Below are positions 31,201-37,601 of a stretch of 38,178 bases of DNA, in pieces. The position numbers and the translations under genes are program-made. Source of the DNA: a virus; the IMG/VR virus record IMGVR_UViG_3300032334_000818, positions 1 through 38,178 of that record; one strand, 5' to 3'. Each line of letters starts with the position of its first letter. Position 1 is the stretch's first letter. Below the pieces are notes generated by a model. It made no database searches, was not told where the DNA came from, and saw only the letters and a list, made by a program, of their open reading frames with translations.

Positions 31201-33857
31201 GGGTTTGCTGTCTGGAATGCAAACACCGCCTTTGTCAGTGCCGCCGCATAAATTAGAGATCGAGCAAAGTCATTCTGCAACAGACCAAGAACAACCTTGA
31301 TGCCGTTTGCAAGTCCGCCAAACGCTGCTTCAAATGCCATTCCGGTTGCCTTTGTCTTGTCCGAAAGGCCATTAAGCAGATTGGAAAAGTCGCCAAATGA
31401 TCTTACAACAATATTCATTACTTGCTTGCCAAGAACTGTCAAGGCATCAACAAGGACTGTTACCGCCTTGCCAAACTCAATAGCTCGCTTCTTTACGTCA
31501 TCCCTTTGAAGGAAATTTCCTAGTTCATATGTTGTATCGCGAATTGAGTTGTAAAGGGGCAAGAATGCGTCGGCGACGAGCGATTGAGATGTGTCAGCAA
31601 CTGTGCTGAACGCACCAGCAAACGTCTTCGCCTGCTTCTCCATGCCACCGCCAAAGTCTTTTTCAAGACCAGCAAGAATTGCGCGTGATGCTGCTTCTCC
31701 TGAGATTTGTCCGTTTGTAGTAAGTCGTCGTACGGTTTCAATTGCGTTGCTTTCAAGTTGATGGAAAAGCGTTTGATATTGCGCTTTGACCATTTTGCGA
31801 GAGCCAGAACCATCTGTGGTAATTTCTCGCTTCAATTGCTCTGCGATGTATCGGTATCCACCAATACCAGCGTTTGCGAGCTGCATCATGTCGTTTTGGT
31901 AGACACGACCTGCTTGCTTCATCTGCCCAAGCGCATACGTAATACGTCGGAATGCGTCAGCGCCACCACCAAGTGCAGATACTGCGTTACCGACCGCTAC
32001 GATGCCGCCTTCAAATTTGCCAGTCTCTGTATTCTTTTTAAGAACTTCGTCAAGAGCAAATCCGAATGCGCGCATTCGCAGCGCAGATTCTTGAAGTTCG
32101 GCGAAACGGAATGGAGTTACGTTGGCAAACTCGCGAATTGTTCCAATGAGCCCTTTAGCAGCCTCTTCTGCGCTGCCATATCCCATGCGGATGTAGTCAA
32201 TCTTTGCACTTACATCTTCGCTAAGCGAAGCAGACTTGGACATCCCCTCGCCCATGGCAAGCGCTGCCTTTGATTGATTTTCAAACAACGTTGTAAATCC
32301 AACGGTTGCTTGCTCAATCATTGAGTTAAAGCTGATAATGCCGCCCTTTAGGTGGCCGAAGATTTGCCCTAGCTCAGATGCAATCCCTTGAAGAACCTGA
32401 TAACCAGCAGCCATTCCAAGAACATTTTTAATCTGACCAGTAATGGCATCCTGCTGGCGAGCCATTCCCTGAATTGCGCGACCAGCATTATTTGAGGCGG
32501 CGGCAACGGAATTAACCGATTGCGAATACGTTACCTGCGCCGCTGCTCGTTCTTGAACGGCTTGTTTGTAGCGAGGGTTAGATAGTGCCTCCTGCTGGCG
32601 AAGCGTCTTGTGAAGGGCTGCTGCCGACTGTCGGTTAGCCTCAACCTCTTGCTGCAACTGAGCAATGACGCTCTTTGGCGCTGCGTTAGATGCTGCGGAT
32701 GCTGCGGAGGTAGGTGCTGCGGCACCGCTGACTGCTGACTTAGCAGATCCTGCGGTGCTGCTTGCTAGTCGAGAAAGAGCAGAAGAGGCTCGCTCTGCGG
32801 ATACCGCCAGAGCGCGAAGAGCGTTGCTGGCGCCGCCGTCTCCACCTTGAGCGCCACCGCCAAGGGTCTTCCCAGCAAGTTTGTTGGCAATTGGAAGGTT
32901 AGATGCGCCCTCAAGTTCCCGGCGCGTTGGGCGATTGACTGGTCCCGTTGGGTCATAGGACGCCTGCTTAAGCAGCGAGCGAAGACCTCCACCAAGTCGC
33001 GCCTGAAGCGCTGCTGCACTTTCTGCTGGGGCAGCCTGCGCTGCAATCTTTGTGGCAGCCTTAGTCGTTGCGGTTGTCTGCTCGGCAACAACCTTTGCGC
33101 TCTTTGCAGACTTTCCAGATTCTTCTGCAACAACTTTTGATGCCTTGGCTGTTTCTTGCTTTGCAGTAGACTCAACCTTTGCTGCTTCGGCAGCAACCAC
33201 TGCCGCGCGGCTGGCATCTGTTCTTGCCTGCGATACCCTTGGGGACTCTCCCCTGTCAATGGATTGTTCTGCAATCTTATCGGCTGCCGCCCTAGGTACA
33301 ACACTCTTTCCAACTTTCTCCTGAAGATCGCGAACCTGCCTTGCGGCAGATTCAATCATCCCCGTCTTTGTTGGCTTTCCGCCTTCAGAAAGTGTGCCTT
33401 GAAGTTTTTCAAGACCAGCCTTTAGCCCGGCTACCTTTGCTGATGCTCCAGTTGCGCTCTCCCCAAGAACTTTTCCAATCGCTCCAGCCCCACGAGTTGG
33501 ATCAGATAGGGCACTAACGTTTTCCTTAAGCGTAGCAACTTGCCTGTTGAGCGCCTCGCTTGCCGCGCCAACTGGAACCTTCTTTGCCATGCTCTCAAGC
33601 TGTTGAAGGCTTGCCTTTGCATCGGCTAGGGCAACTCGGAATGCTTCTGGTGTCTGACCGCCCGCACCGCCCTTGCGTGCATCTTCAACACCTTGACGAG
33701 TTGATGCCGCCTTGGCACCTGCGGCAGCAGCCTCGTTAAGCTTTTTGTAGGCAGCAAGAAGCGTAAGAATCTGCTTTTCGGCAGCCTCAAGACTTGCAAG
33801 GTTTTTAACACTTGCATCAAGTTCAAGCTGGATTTTTGTGACTTGATCGTCAGCCAT
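28233..33857 (-). CDS. Tape measure protein
   Basis: A 1874-residue protein. The N-terminal 450 residues are Ala/Lys/Gln-rich and coiled-coil-like. A tape-measure core follows (about 500-790, with TVGFTTLFENQSKAALAMG, ANVTPFRFAELQESALRM and MMQLANAGIGGYRYIAEQL). Several hydrophobic segments occur in the middle (for example GPLTALFLALGTAFVFGKIV), then helical repeats to the end. It sets tail length and guides DNA ejection. At about 0.15 nm per residue the tail would be near 280 nm. The ATG overlaps the chaperone gene by eight bases. It is the largest gene in the window. Confidence 0.95.
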   Translation of the reverse strand: MADDQVTKIQLELDASVKNLASLEAAEKQILTLLAAYKKLNEAAAAGAKAASTRQGVEDARKGGAGGQTPEAFRVALADAKASLQQLESMAKKVPVGAASEALNRQVATLKENVSALSDPTRGAGAIGKVLGESATGASAKVAGLKAGLEKLQGTLSEGGKPTKTGMIESAARQVRDLQEKVGKSVVPRAAADKIAEQSIDRGESPRVSQARTDASRAAVVAAEAAKVESTAKQETAKASKVVAEESGKSAKSAKVVAEQTTATTKAATKIAAQAAPAESAAALQARLGGGLRSLLKQASYDPTGPVNRPTRRELEGASNLPIANKLAGKTLGGGAQGGDGGASNALRALAVSAERASSALSRLASSTAGSAKSAVSGAAAPTSAASAASNAAPKSVIAQLQQEVEANRQSAAALHKTLRQQEALSNPRYKQAVQERAAAQVTYSQSVNSVAAASNNAGRAIQGMARQQDAITGQIKNVLGMAAGYQVLQGIASELGQIFGHLKGGIISFNSMIEQATVGFTTLFENQSKAALAMGEGMSKSASLSEDVSAKIDYIRMGYGSAEEAAKGLIGTIREFANVTPFRFAELQESALRMRAFGFALDEVLKKNTETGKFEGGIVAVGNAVSALGGGADAFRRITYALGQMKQAGRVYQNDMMQLANAGIGGYRYIAEQLKREITTDGSGSRKMVKAQYQTLFHQLESNAIETVRRLTTNGQISGEAASRAILAGLEKDFGGGMEKQAKTFAGAFSTVADTSQSLVADAFLPLYNSIRDTTYELGNFLQRDDVKKRAIEFGKAVTVLVDALTVLGKQVMNIVVRSFGDFSNLLNGLSDKTKATGMAFEAAFGGLANGIKVVLGLLQNDFARSLIYAAALTKAVFAFQTANPFLTQIILVTTALGLLKTAYDQNFAGFRTAVDSTVANFEPLIIVIQQKIIPMFAELGSAFSSSAIVTISAALEAITPAIDLIVDAIEKLLRVIKFFQGPLTALFLALGTAFVFGKIVAGFALVGRKINELMIKFDMLAQKARAAGMGMTMLPGSYGKAPGGMPINFAGDKPGPSSPNVARGAPVGRMLMSGITSSMGGIGMASMMLGGLMQFGDGAVASIGGVVQNVGMALTGFAALKSILPAGMATQLASGIKMVATNLKAMAAANFPGLAAGLAQLKTVMLGMPVLGPALTQLTTAMGGVSAGLALAAVAFIAAGAAIAMAINDAQIEERAGKNADWAKKTSPTLSQYFQRPINALTTKEYVALDKIMSVAPEGKLGAAAKIGKGESFTAQSDQGLFGTGFFKLHETGLTPEEEQAVVDKAAAFNAAALKYNKDMENPMTQKYWRQAQIDHQLKMIVQSDKTKGLVKDTADQMGLLVNQQKNAVKNQEYLNWLLAKAKQEMAVATTAMQTLAEGAMQAILNPASRVNPYTGLDEANLSLEEQLQIEQEMGFAQATNAQGLVRNFDEYRGLLDSILPITDKDLVNGQLSVKAVEERLKIDKERKRELEHIKAIAEAEYDLGMAQLSMYDESIDPLQRGVQMRQAQMKYAEDINKLQSEGVELVLDEVKASGQWAAATKATQKRLEELKKGQQLILDEMKNMFNDYNQDIANILSNPSLSATQRKNQIEARVKQLYDDLEKNFGITKTMMQTQLTTMNTLIDTALADIGNPTMPDINWGGELANAMENGGYKFLTDYLVAKAKKVADLTSAVFAAANPDDALDKYALKTRDVLVKLFEARIATGIAEGKLAKDTGLQSVAGRLRMDVGYFSKTTGFQNLVTFQNQIEAKLTRLGLARGGYTGAGQLHLVGEQGPELFVPRSNGMVLNNSISSKLMGMLGGGGMAMAGANNVTINVNNPVIRSDNDIRKLANEISKAQASQFRVNGGRLS

Positions 33858-34403
33858 TATTCAGCAACTTCGCCTTTACTTCTGGTGACCCAAATTGATG
33901 CACAAGGCTCTCAAACGACGAACCCGTGTTTGCAAAGGTGCTGCTGGAACTGCCTGATCGCGGCGACTTGCTCTTTTTCTCCATCTCAGCATCGCGCTTT
34001 TCCGCATATTCTGCGAACATCTTGAGCTGAGGGAGAGTGAGTTGGAGAAATTGCTCAGGCGTGAACCCGAAGGCGTCCGTATAGGACGCCATCAGGCCAC
34101 CCCAATCTATACTTCCCCAGCCGCTTCCGCTTTTCCCTCGGAAACCTCATCAGTCCCGAGAAGCCCGCTGGCTCGGAGCACCTTGTCTACTTCTGTCTGC
34201 ATCGTCTGCACATTAAAACGCTCGCCGACCTGAAGTTCGGTGATTGCTGGCTCTTCCTTGCGGATAACAAGCCAAAGGATCTTCCGAACAACTCCGAATC
34301 GTCCAAGGTCAATCTTGTCGAGTGGCCCGAACTGATCCTCAATCTCCGCTAGGTCGTTAAGGTTGAGTGCTCGCTTTGCCTTAAGTTCTGCTAGATCTGC
34401 CAT
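33850..34403 (-). CDS. Tail assembly chaperone, -1 frameshift fusion (long form)
   Basis: The long product joins 34403-34131 to 34131-33850 by a -1 slip at GGGAAAA, giving 184 residues. After the slip the frame is open without stops and reads SGSGWGSIDWGGLMASYTDA, then FGFTPEQFLQLTLPQLKMF, a pattern typical of the second half of G/GT-type chaperones. A stand-alone ATG at 34092 is inside this frame but has no convincing ribosome site. Known for the family: both forms bind the tape measure protein and recruit tail tube subunits, at a fixed ratio. Confidence 0.85.
34107..34403 (-). CDS. Tail assembly chaperone (short form, G-like)
   Basis: The 98-residue unshifted product, ending AEAAGEV. It begins at ATG 34403, not the upstream ATG at 34442, because GGGAG stands just before it. 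It has a helical acidic core (LNDLAEIEDQFGPLDKIDL, RKILWLVIRKEEPAITELQ) and lies between the major tail protein and tape measure genes, the invariant chaperone position in siphoviruses. It would be the abundant form. Confidence 0.85.
   Translation of the reverse strand: MADLAELKAKRALNLNDLAEIEDQFGPLDKIDLGRFGVVRKILWLVIRKEEPAITELQVGERFNVQTMQTEVDKVLRASGLLGTDEVSEGKAEAAGEV
34131..34137 (-). other. Programmed -1 ribosomal frameshift slippery site
   Basis: Minus-strand GGGAAAA in phase as G GGA AAA, a canonical X XXY YYZ heptamer, 22 bases before the stop of the short chaperone. The downstream -1 frame is open to 33850. Confidence 0.85.
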
Positions 34404-34503
34404 TTTTCTCCCACTAGGCGACATACCATTGGGTAGCCGCAACTTGAACTAAGTCCGCATAAAGGGGTTTCCCTCAACGGGGACGGATGAAGTATACCAA
34501 CAG

Positions 34504-34522
34504 AAAAACGCCAGTTGGCGTT
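34504..34522 (-). terminator. Intrinsic terminator between major tail protein and chaperones
   Basis: On the minus strand AACGCC-AACT-GGCGTT is followed by TTTCTG, a six-bp stem with a U run overlapping its end. It should cut transcription after the major tail protein and lower expression of the chaperone and tape measure genes. Confidence 0.7.
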
Positions 34523-34542
34523 ATTTATTTTCTGGGTGTTTT

Positions 34543-34574
34543 AACGGGCCGAGAGCCGAAGCTCCCGACCCGTT
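34543..34574 (-). other. Strong UUCG-capped hairpin after the major tail protein gene
   Basis: Minus strand AACGGG-T-CGGGAGC, loop TTCG, GCTCTCG-G-CCCGTT: about 14 pairs including wobble. No U run follows. It may stabilise the 3' end of the abundant major tail protein mRNA, act with the terminator 20 bases on, or be a processing site. The rest of 34404-34597 holds only these structures and the chaperone leader. Confidence 0.7.
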
Positions 34575-34597
34575 TAGGAAAGCCCTAGGCTTTACTA

Positions 34598-35215
34598 TTA
34601 CGCCTCAATGAGGACAACGGTTGGCTCAACCGTTCCGCCGCTTGACAGGGTCAAGAGCGACGTATCCACAACAGCCATGAAGTCAACATCCTGAACGATG
34701 ATGTCTTCGCGGGTGAATGGAATGTTTAGCGCAGCCGTGTACGCCTTTGGAAGGTGGATCTTGACCGTCTTGGTTGAGTCATCCGAACGCGAATGGGTAA
34801 AGCGAACGTACAGAGGGCGTGGGAGACCCGCGCCAGAAGTCGCTGCCTGACCGCTTCCGCCGGCAACTGCTGGATCAAAGACCATAGTCCCGCTCTCGCC
34901 CTGACCGATTGTAAGGAAGGTGTTTGTGCTGTTCGCGTTGAAGAAGTTCTTCAAGCTCGCGACATTGAGTTCAACACGTCGGGCTCGCGCCTCAACCTTA
35001 CCACCGTAGAAGGCCTTTGCAATAGCGTAGTTGTACTGACCGAAGAATTCCTTTTCCTGAAAATTGATGTCAAACTCGACATCGCCAGCGATCTGACCAA
35101 TCGTATAAACAGTGGTGTAGCCGCCTGCGGTTGAAGTGAAGTACGACGAGGTACCCTTCGCGCGCCCGCTAACCCAGTATGCGACTTCCAGTACGCCAGA
35201 ACCAAGGCTAAGCAT
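34598..35215 (-). CDS. Major tail protein (tube)
   Basis: A 205-residue beta-rich protein. The length and the position directly before the chaperone/tape measure pair fit the tail tube subunit. Segments such as IGQIAGDVEFDINFQEKEFF and a long central loop (KAFYGGKVEARARRVELNV) suit the tube fold. AAGGAG precedes ATG 35215. It polymerises around the tape measure. The strong hairpin and terminator after it agree with high expression. Assignment rests on context as well as sequence. Confidence 0.85.
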   Translation of the reverse strand: MLSLGSGVLEVAYWVSGRAKGTSSYFTSTAGGYTTVYTIGQIAGDVEFDINFQEKEFFGQYNYAIAKAFYGGKVEARARRVELNVASLKNFFNANSTNTFLTIGQGESGTMVFDPAVAGGSGQAATSGAGLPRPLYVRFTHSRSDDSTKTVKIHLPKAYTAALNIPFTREDIIVQDVDFMAVVDTSLLTLSSGGTVEPTVVLIEA

Positions 35216-35232
35216 GTTCCGTGCTCCTTACT

Positions 35233-35628
35233 TTATGTCTTGATGATGTAAAACCGCATCAACCGTCGGAATTCAAAAGTCTGATCATCGTACCCATCGG
35301 CTTCATAAACCTTATGGAGTAGATGCATGACCGTTGATCCCGTAGTGATACGTTTGCGATTTAGCAATGTATCAATCCGCGCCGAGATCGTATTAAGTTC
35401 CGTGGCACTGACCTTGCTGGAGACAAGCAAATCCACAGTAATCCGATCAATCGCTAGACCTACATCGCTTCTGCCGTTAAGGACGGCAACCCTCACGGCG
35501 GGAAGATTTGACTTCCCTACGTGGGCGATGGGATAGACTTTCTTGTCCGTAGCCGTAGCAGCCAGAAGCCCCTGGAGAGAGCTATCGCCGCTCAGCGTGG
35601 AAAAGAGAGCCTCATACACACCAACCAT
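35233..35628 (-). CDS. Tail terminator/completion protein (DUF3168-like)
   Basis: A 131-residue protein with the pattern of the DUF3168/gp17-like tail completion family: VYEALFSTLSGDSSLQGLL at the start, VYPIAHVGKSNLPAVRVAV, then alternating strands and a closing RRLMRFYIIKT. In siphoviruses this ring ends tube growth and joins tail to head. It leads the tail operon and has no ribosome site. Promoter TTGATG, 17 bp, TAAAGT ends six bases before the ATG, so its mRNA is probably leaderless. Confidence 0.8.
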   Translation of the reverse strand: MVGVYEALFSTLSGDSSLQGLLAATATDKKVYPIAHVGKSNLPAVRVAVLNGRSDVGLAIDRITVDLLVSSKVSATELNTISARIDTLLNRKRITTGSTVMHLLHKVYEADGYDDQTFEFRRLMRFYIIKT

Positions 35629-35634
35629 GCTGCA

Positions 35635-35663
35635 ACTTTACGACTGTTGCGCTAAATCATCAA
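35635..35663 (-). promoter_or_regulatory. Promoter of the tail operon, leaderless type
   Basis: Minus strand TTGATG (35663-35658), exactly 17 bp, TAAAGT (35640-35635), six bases, ATG at 35628. It is divergent from the promoter of the plus-strand cassette. Confidence 0.75.
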
Positions 35664-35687
35664 CCCTCTTTGGTTCTACGCAGATGT

Positions 35688-35724
35688 TTGTTACATAGAC
35701 AATAGCCGCAATTTGCGTAACAAT
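35688..35724 (+). promoter_or_regulatory. Candidate promoter and inverted repeat for the plus-strand cassette
   Basis: TAGACA (35696-35701), 17 bp, AACAAT (35719-35724), seven bases, ATG 35732. The -10 is weak. TTGTTAC (35688-35694) and GTAACAA (35717-35723) are a perfect inverted repeat that brackets the promoter. GTAACAATC also occurs at 10598 beside terS. Confidence 0.45.
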
Positions 35725-35731
35725 CCTTCTT

Positions 35732-36031
35732 ATGGCGAAATCACAAATCCCTGACGACCTTGCCACCTCCCAGGAGGAGGTTGTCGCCCTAGCCTATTGG
35801 AGGGGACACATGGACGCCCGTATGGATGACCTCTCACGAAGGGTTAGCAATATTGACGAAAAGGTCAATACCATTCATGAAGTTGTGCAGAAGATTGCCT
35901 CCGATATGAACGCCAAAGAAGCAACCGAGCAGCAGGCAAAAAGCGCCATCCGATGGTTGCTTCCAGACGCAACTGTTGCTATTGCTGTTGGGCTTGGCAT
36001 CCTTGCAATTGTGCTGAGGTTCATCCCTTAA
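35732..36031 (+). CDS. XhlA-like coiled-coil membrane protein
   Basis: A 99-residue protein. Residues 28-75 are a coiled coil (MDARMDDLSRRVSNIDEKV, TIHEVVQKIASDM) and the last 25 form one transmembrane segment (ATVAIAVGLGILAIVLRFI). This is the layout of haemolysin XhlA-type or antiholin-like proteins and some superinfection proteins. No ribosome site is present. It opens a plus-strand cassette placed inside the minus-strand structural operon. Confidence 0.65.
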   Translation: MAKSQIPDDLATSQEEVVALAYWRGHMDARMDDLSRRVSNIDEKVNTIHEVVQKIASDMNAKEATEQQAKSAIRWLLPDATVAIAVGLGILAIVLRFIP

Positions 36032-36035
36032 CCCT

Positions 36036-36066
36036 CCCCACACAAGTTGTGTGCACGGGCTTGTTT
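36036..36066 (+). terminator. Possible weak terminator after the XhlA-like gene
   Basis: CACACAAGTTGTGTG forms a short hairpin with CCC/GGG flanks, followed by CTTGTTTTA. The U-rich part is interrupted, so termination is uncertain. The T-rich part overlaps the next promoter. Confidence 0.35.
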
Positions 36067-36088
36067 TATCTTATTGCCGTGGTATGAT
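36061..36088 (+). promoter_or_regulatory. Promoter for the HTH/phosphoesterase pair
   Basis: TTGTTT (36061-36066), 16 bp, TATGAT (36083-36088). The predicted start near 36095 gives a leader of about 47 bases that contains the hairpin at 36109-36128. Confidence 0.6.
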
Positions 36089-36108
36089 CTCCCCTGTGAG
36101 GAATATAG

Positions 36109-36128
36109 TCCGTCATACTATTGACGGA
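36109..36128 (+). promoter_or_regulatory. Leader hairpin touching the ribosome site
   Basis: TCCGTCA (36109-36115) and TGACGGA (36122-36128) form a perfect seven-bp stem around TACTAT. The 3' arm runs into GGAGGAAGGGGAG, the ribosome site for ATG 36142. It could limit translation as RNA or act as a DNA operator for the small HTH protein. Confidence 0.5.
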
Positions 36129-36141
36129 GGAAGGGGAGATT

Positions 36142-36396
36142 ATGTCGGCAAGCAATAACCTGTTAGGCGAGATTCGCCAACTGCAGGAGAAGAAGCACCA
36201 CGGAGCCTCCTGCAGCGTTCGGGCGCTTAAGCGCAATCTGGACAAAGAGGCGCTGGCAGCCCTCTCTGAGGCATTTGCCGAGGAGACTATTGACTCGGTC
36301 ACTATTGCTACGTGGCTGACCTCAAAAGGTCATAAGGTCAATTCGTGGACAGTCAACCGTCACCGACGTGGCTTGTGCTCGTGTGAACAGCGATGA
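36142..36396 (+). CDS. Small HTH protein
   Basis: An 84-residue protein. The C-terminal half is a helix-turn-helix: DSVTIATWLTSKGHKV, then NSWTVNRHRRGLCSC, ending in Cys and Arg residues. ATG 36142 follows GGAGGAAGGGGAG, so the frame upstream to 36121 is not used. The stop overlaps the phosphoesterase start (ATGA). It is possibly a regulator of its own operon, acting on the inverted repeat in its leader, but that is inference. Confidence 0.65.
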   Translation: MSASNNLLGEIRQLQEKKHHGASCSVRALKRNLDKEALAALSEAFAEETIDSVTIATWLTSKGHKVNSWTVNRHRRGLCSCEQR

Positions 36397-37601
36397 GTGA
36401 ATTAGAGAAGCTCAGGTCGGTTCAATCCGCCAAGGAAAATGCTCGTCGCCCAAGGAAGGATCACCCAGAGGGCTGGGAGCCGGGCGTACGCTGGGATCAG
36501 AACAGCCGAAGTGGTGATATCACCGTCAAGCAGAATGGTCCACGCCCAGACTGGGATTCCCTCCTCCGTGAGTGGGGATTTGACCCAGAGGAGTTTGAGA
36601 TCTCGGATGACACCATCCAGTTCCGAACGTGGGATGCCAACATCGGCGATGGGAATACCCAGCGTTTCTATTACTATCGAGCAACAATCCGCACACGGCA
36701 GGACCGTCCTGATACCGATGTCAATGCGCTGATTGCTGAGATCAAGAAGCACAAGCCGATCACCGTCACTTCTGGTGGCGACCGGGCATTTGTCATTGCC
36801 ATTTCTGACACGCAGATGGGTAAGGGCGAGGGTGGTGGCTCCGCTGGCGTTGTTGACCGATTCATTCGCGGTATTGGGCTTGTTGAGCAGCGCTTCAAGG
36901 AACTTGCAAAGGCTGGGCGTTCGTTTGACCGAGTGGTTGTGACCGGTCTTGGCGATCTTGTTGAGAGCACCGATGGGCACTATGCGATGCAGGGATTCCA
37001 AGTGGACCTAGATCGCAGGGAGCAGGTAAAGGTGATGCGCCGATTGCTTGTGAAGGCATTGGAGCGCTGGTCAAAACTTGCCCCCAAGGTCATCGTGGCT
37101 GCCATTCCCGGCAACCACGGTGAGAACCGCAAGAACGGCAAGGCGTACACCACTTTCGGGGATAACGATGATGTAGCTGTATTTGAGCAAGTTGCTGAGA
37201 TTCTTGCAGCAAATCCAGAGGCATATGGTCACGTGTCTTTTGTAATGCCAGATAACGATCTGACCATTACGATTGATGTGCACGGCACCATCATTGGTCT
37301 CGCCCACGGGCATCAGGCACGGTCTGGTGGGGCTGGTCCGATTGCCAAAGTGGCAAATTGGTGGAAGGGTCAGGCATTTGGCGAGCGACCAACTGGGGAC
37401 GCCACGCTGTTGCTAACTGGGCACTTCCACTCGCTGCAGGTGGCCACACATGGGCACAGGACGCATATTCAGGCGCCATCGCTTGATGGTGGCTCTCAGT
37501 GGTTCACTGAGATGACTGGTATTGAGTCTCCAGGCGGTTTGCTTACTCTTACGGTTGGCGCAGACGGCTGGGACGATCTAAAGGTTATTAACTGCGACTA
37601 G
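36393..37601 (+). CDS. Calcineurin-like metallophosphoesterase
   Basis: A 402-residue protein. The N-terminal 130 residues are a separate Trp-rich region (HPEGWEPGVRWDQNS) that may bind nucleic acid. The phosphoesterase core follows: ISDTQMG (Gln in place of the usual DxH His), GLGDLVES, GNHGEN, then AHGHQ and TGHFHS as the metal-binding histidines. Enzymes of this fold act on phosphoesters of nucleic acid, nucleotide or protein. It is coupled to the HTH gene. Its TAG shares bases with the stop of the minus-strand gene at 37598. A strong terminator lies 52 bases beyond. Confidence 0.85.
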   Translation: MSELEKLRSVQSAKENARRPRKDHPEGWEPGVRWDQNSRSGDITVKQNGPRPDWDSLLREWGFDPEEFEISDDTIQFRTWDANIGDGNTQRFYYYRATIRTRQDRPDTDVNALIAEIKKHKPITVTSGGDRAFVIAISDTQMGKGEGGGSAGVVDRFIRGIGLVEQRFKELAKAGRSFDRVVVTGLGDLVESTDGHYAMQGFQVDLDRREQVKVMRRLLVKALERWSKLAPKVIVAAIPGNHGENRKNGKAYTTFGDNDDVAVFEQVAEILAANPEAYGHVSFVMPDNDLTITIDVHGTIIGLAHGHQARSGGAGPIAKVANWWKGQAFGERPTGDATLLLTGHFHSLQVATHGHRTHIQAPSLDGGSQWFTEMTGIESPGGLLTLTVGADGWDDLKVINCD

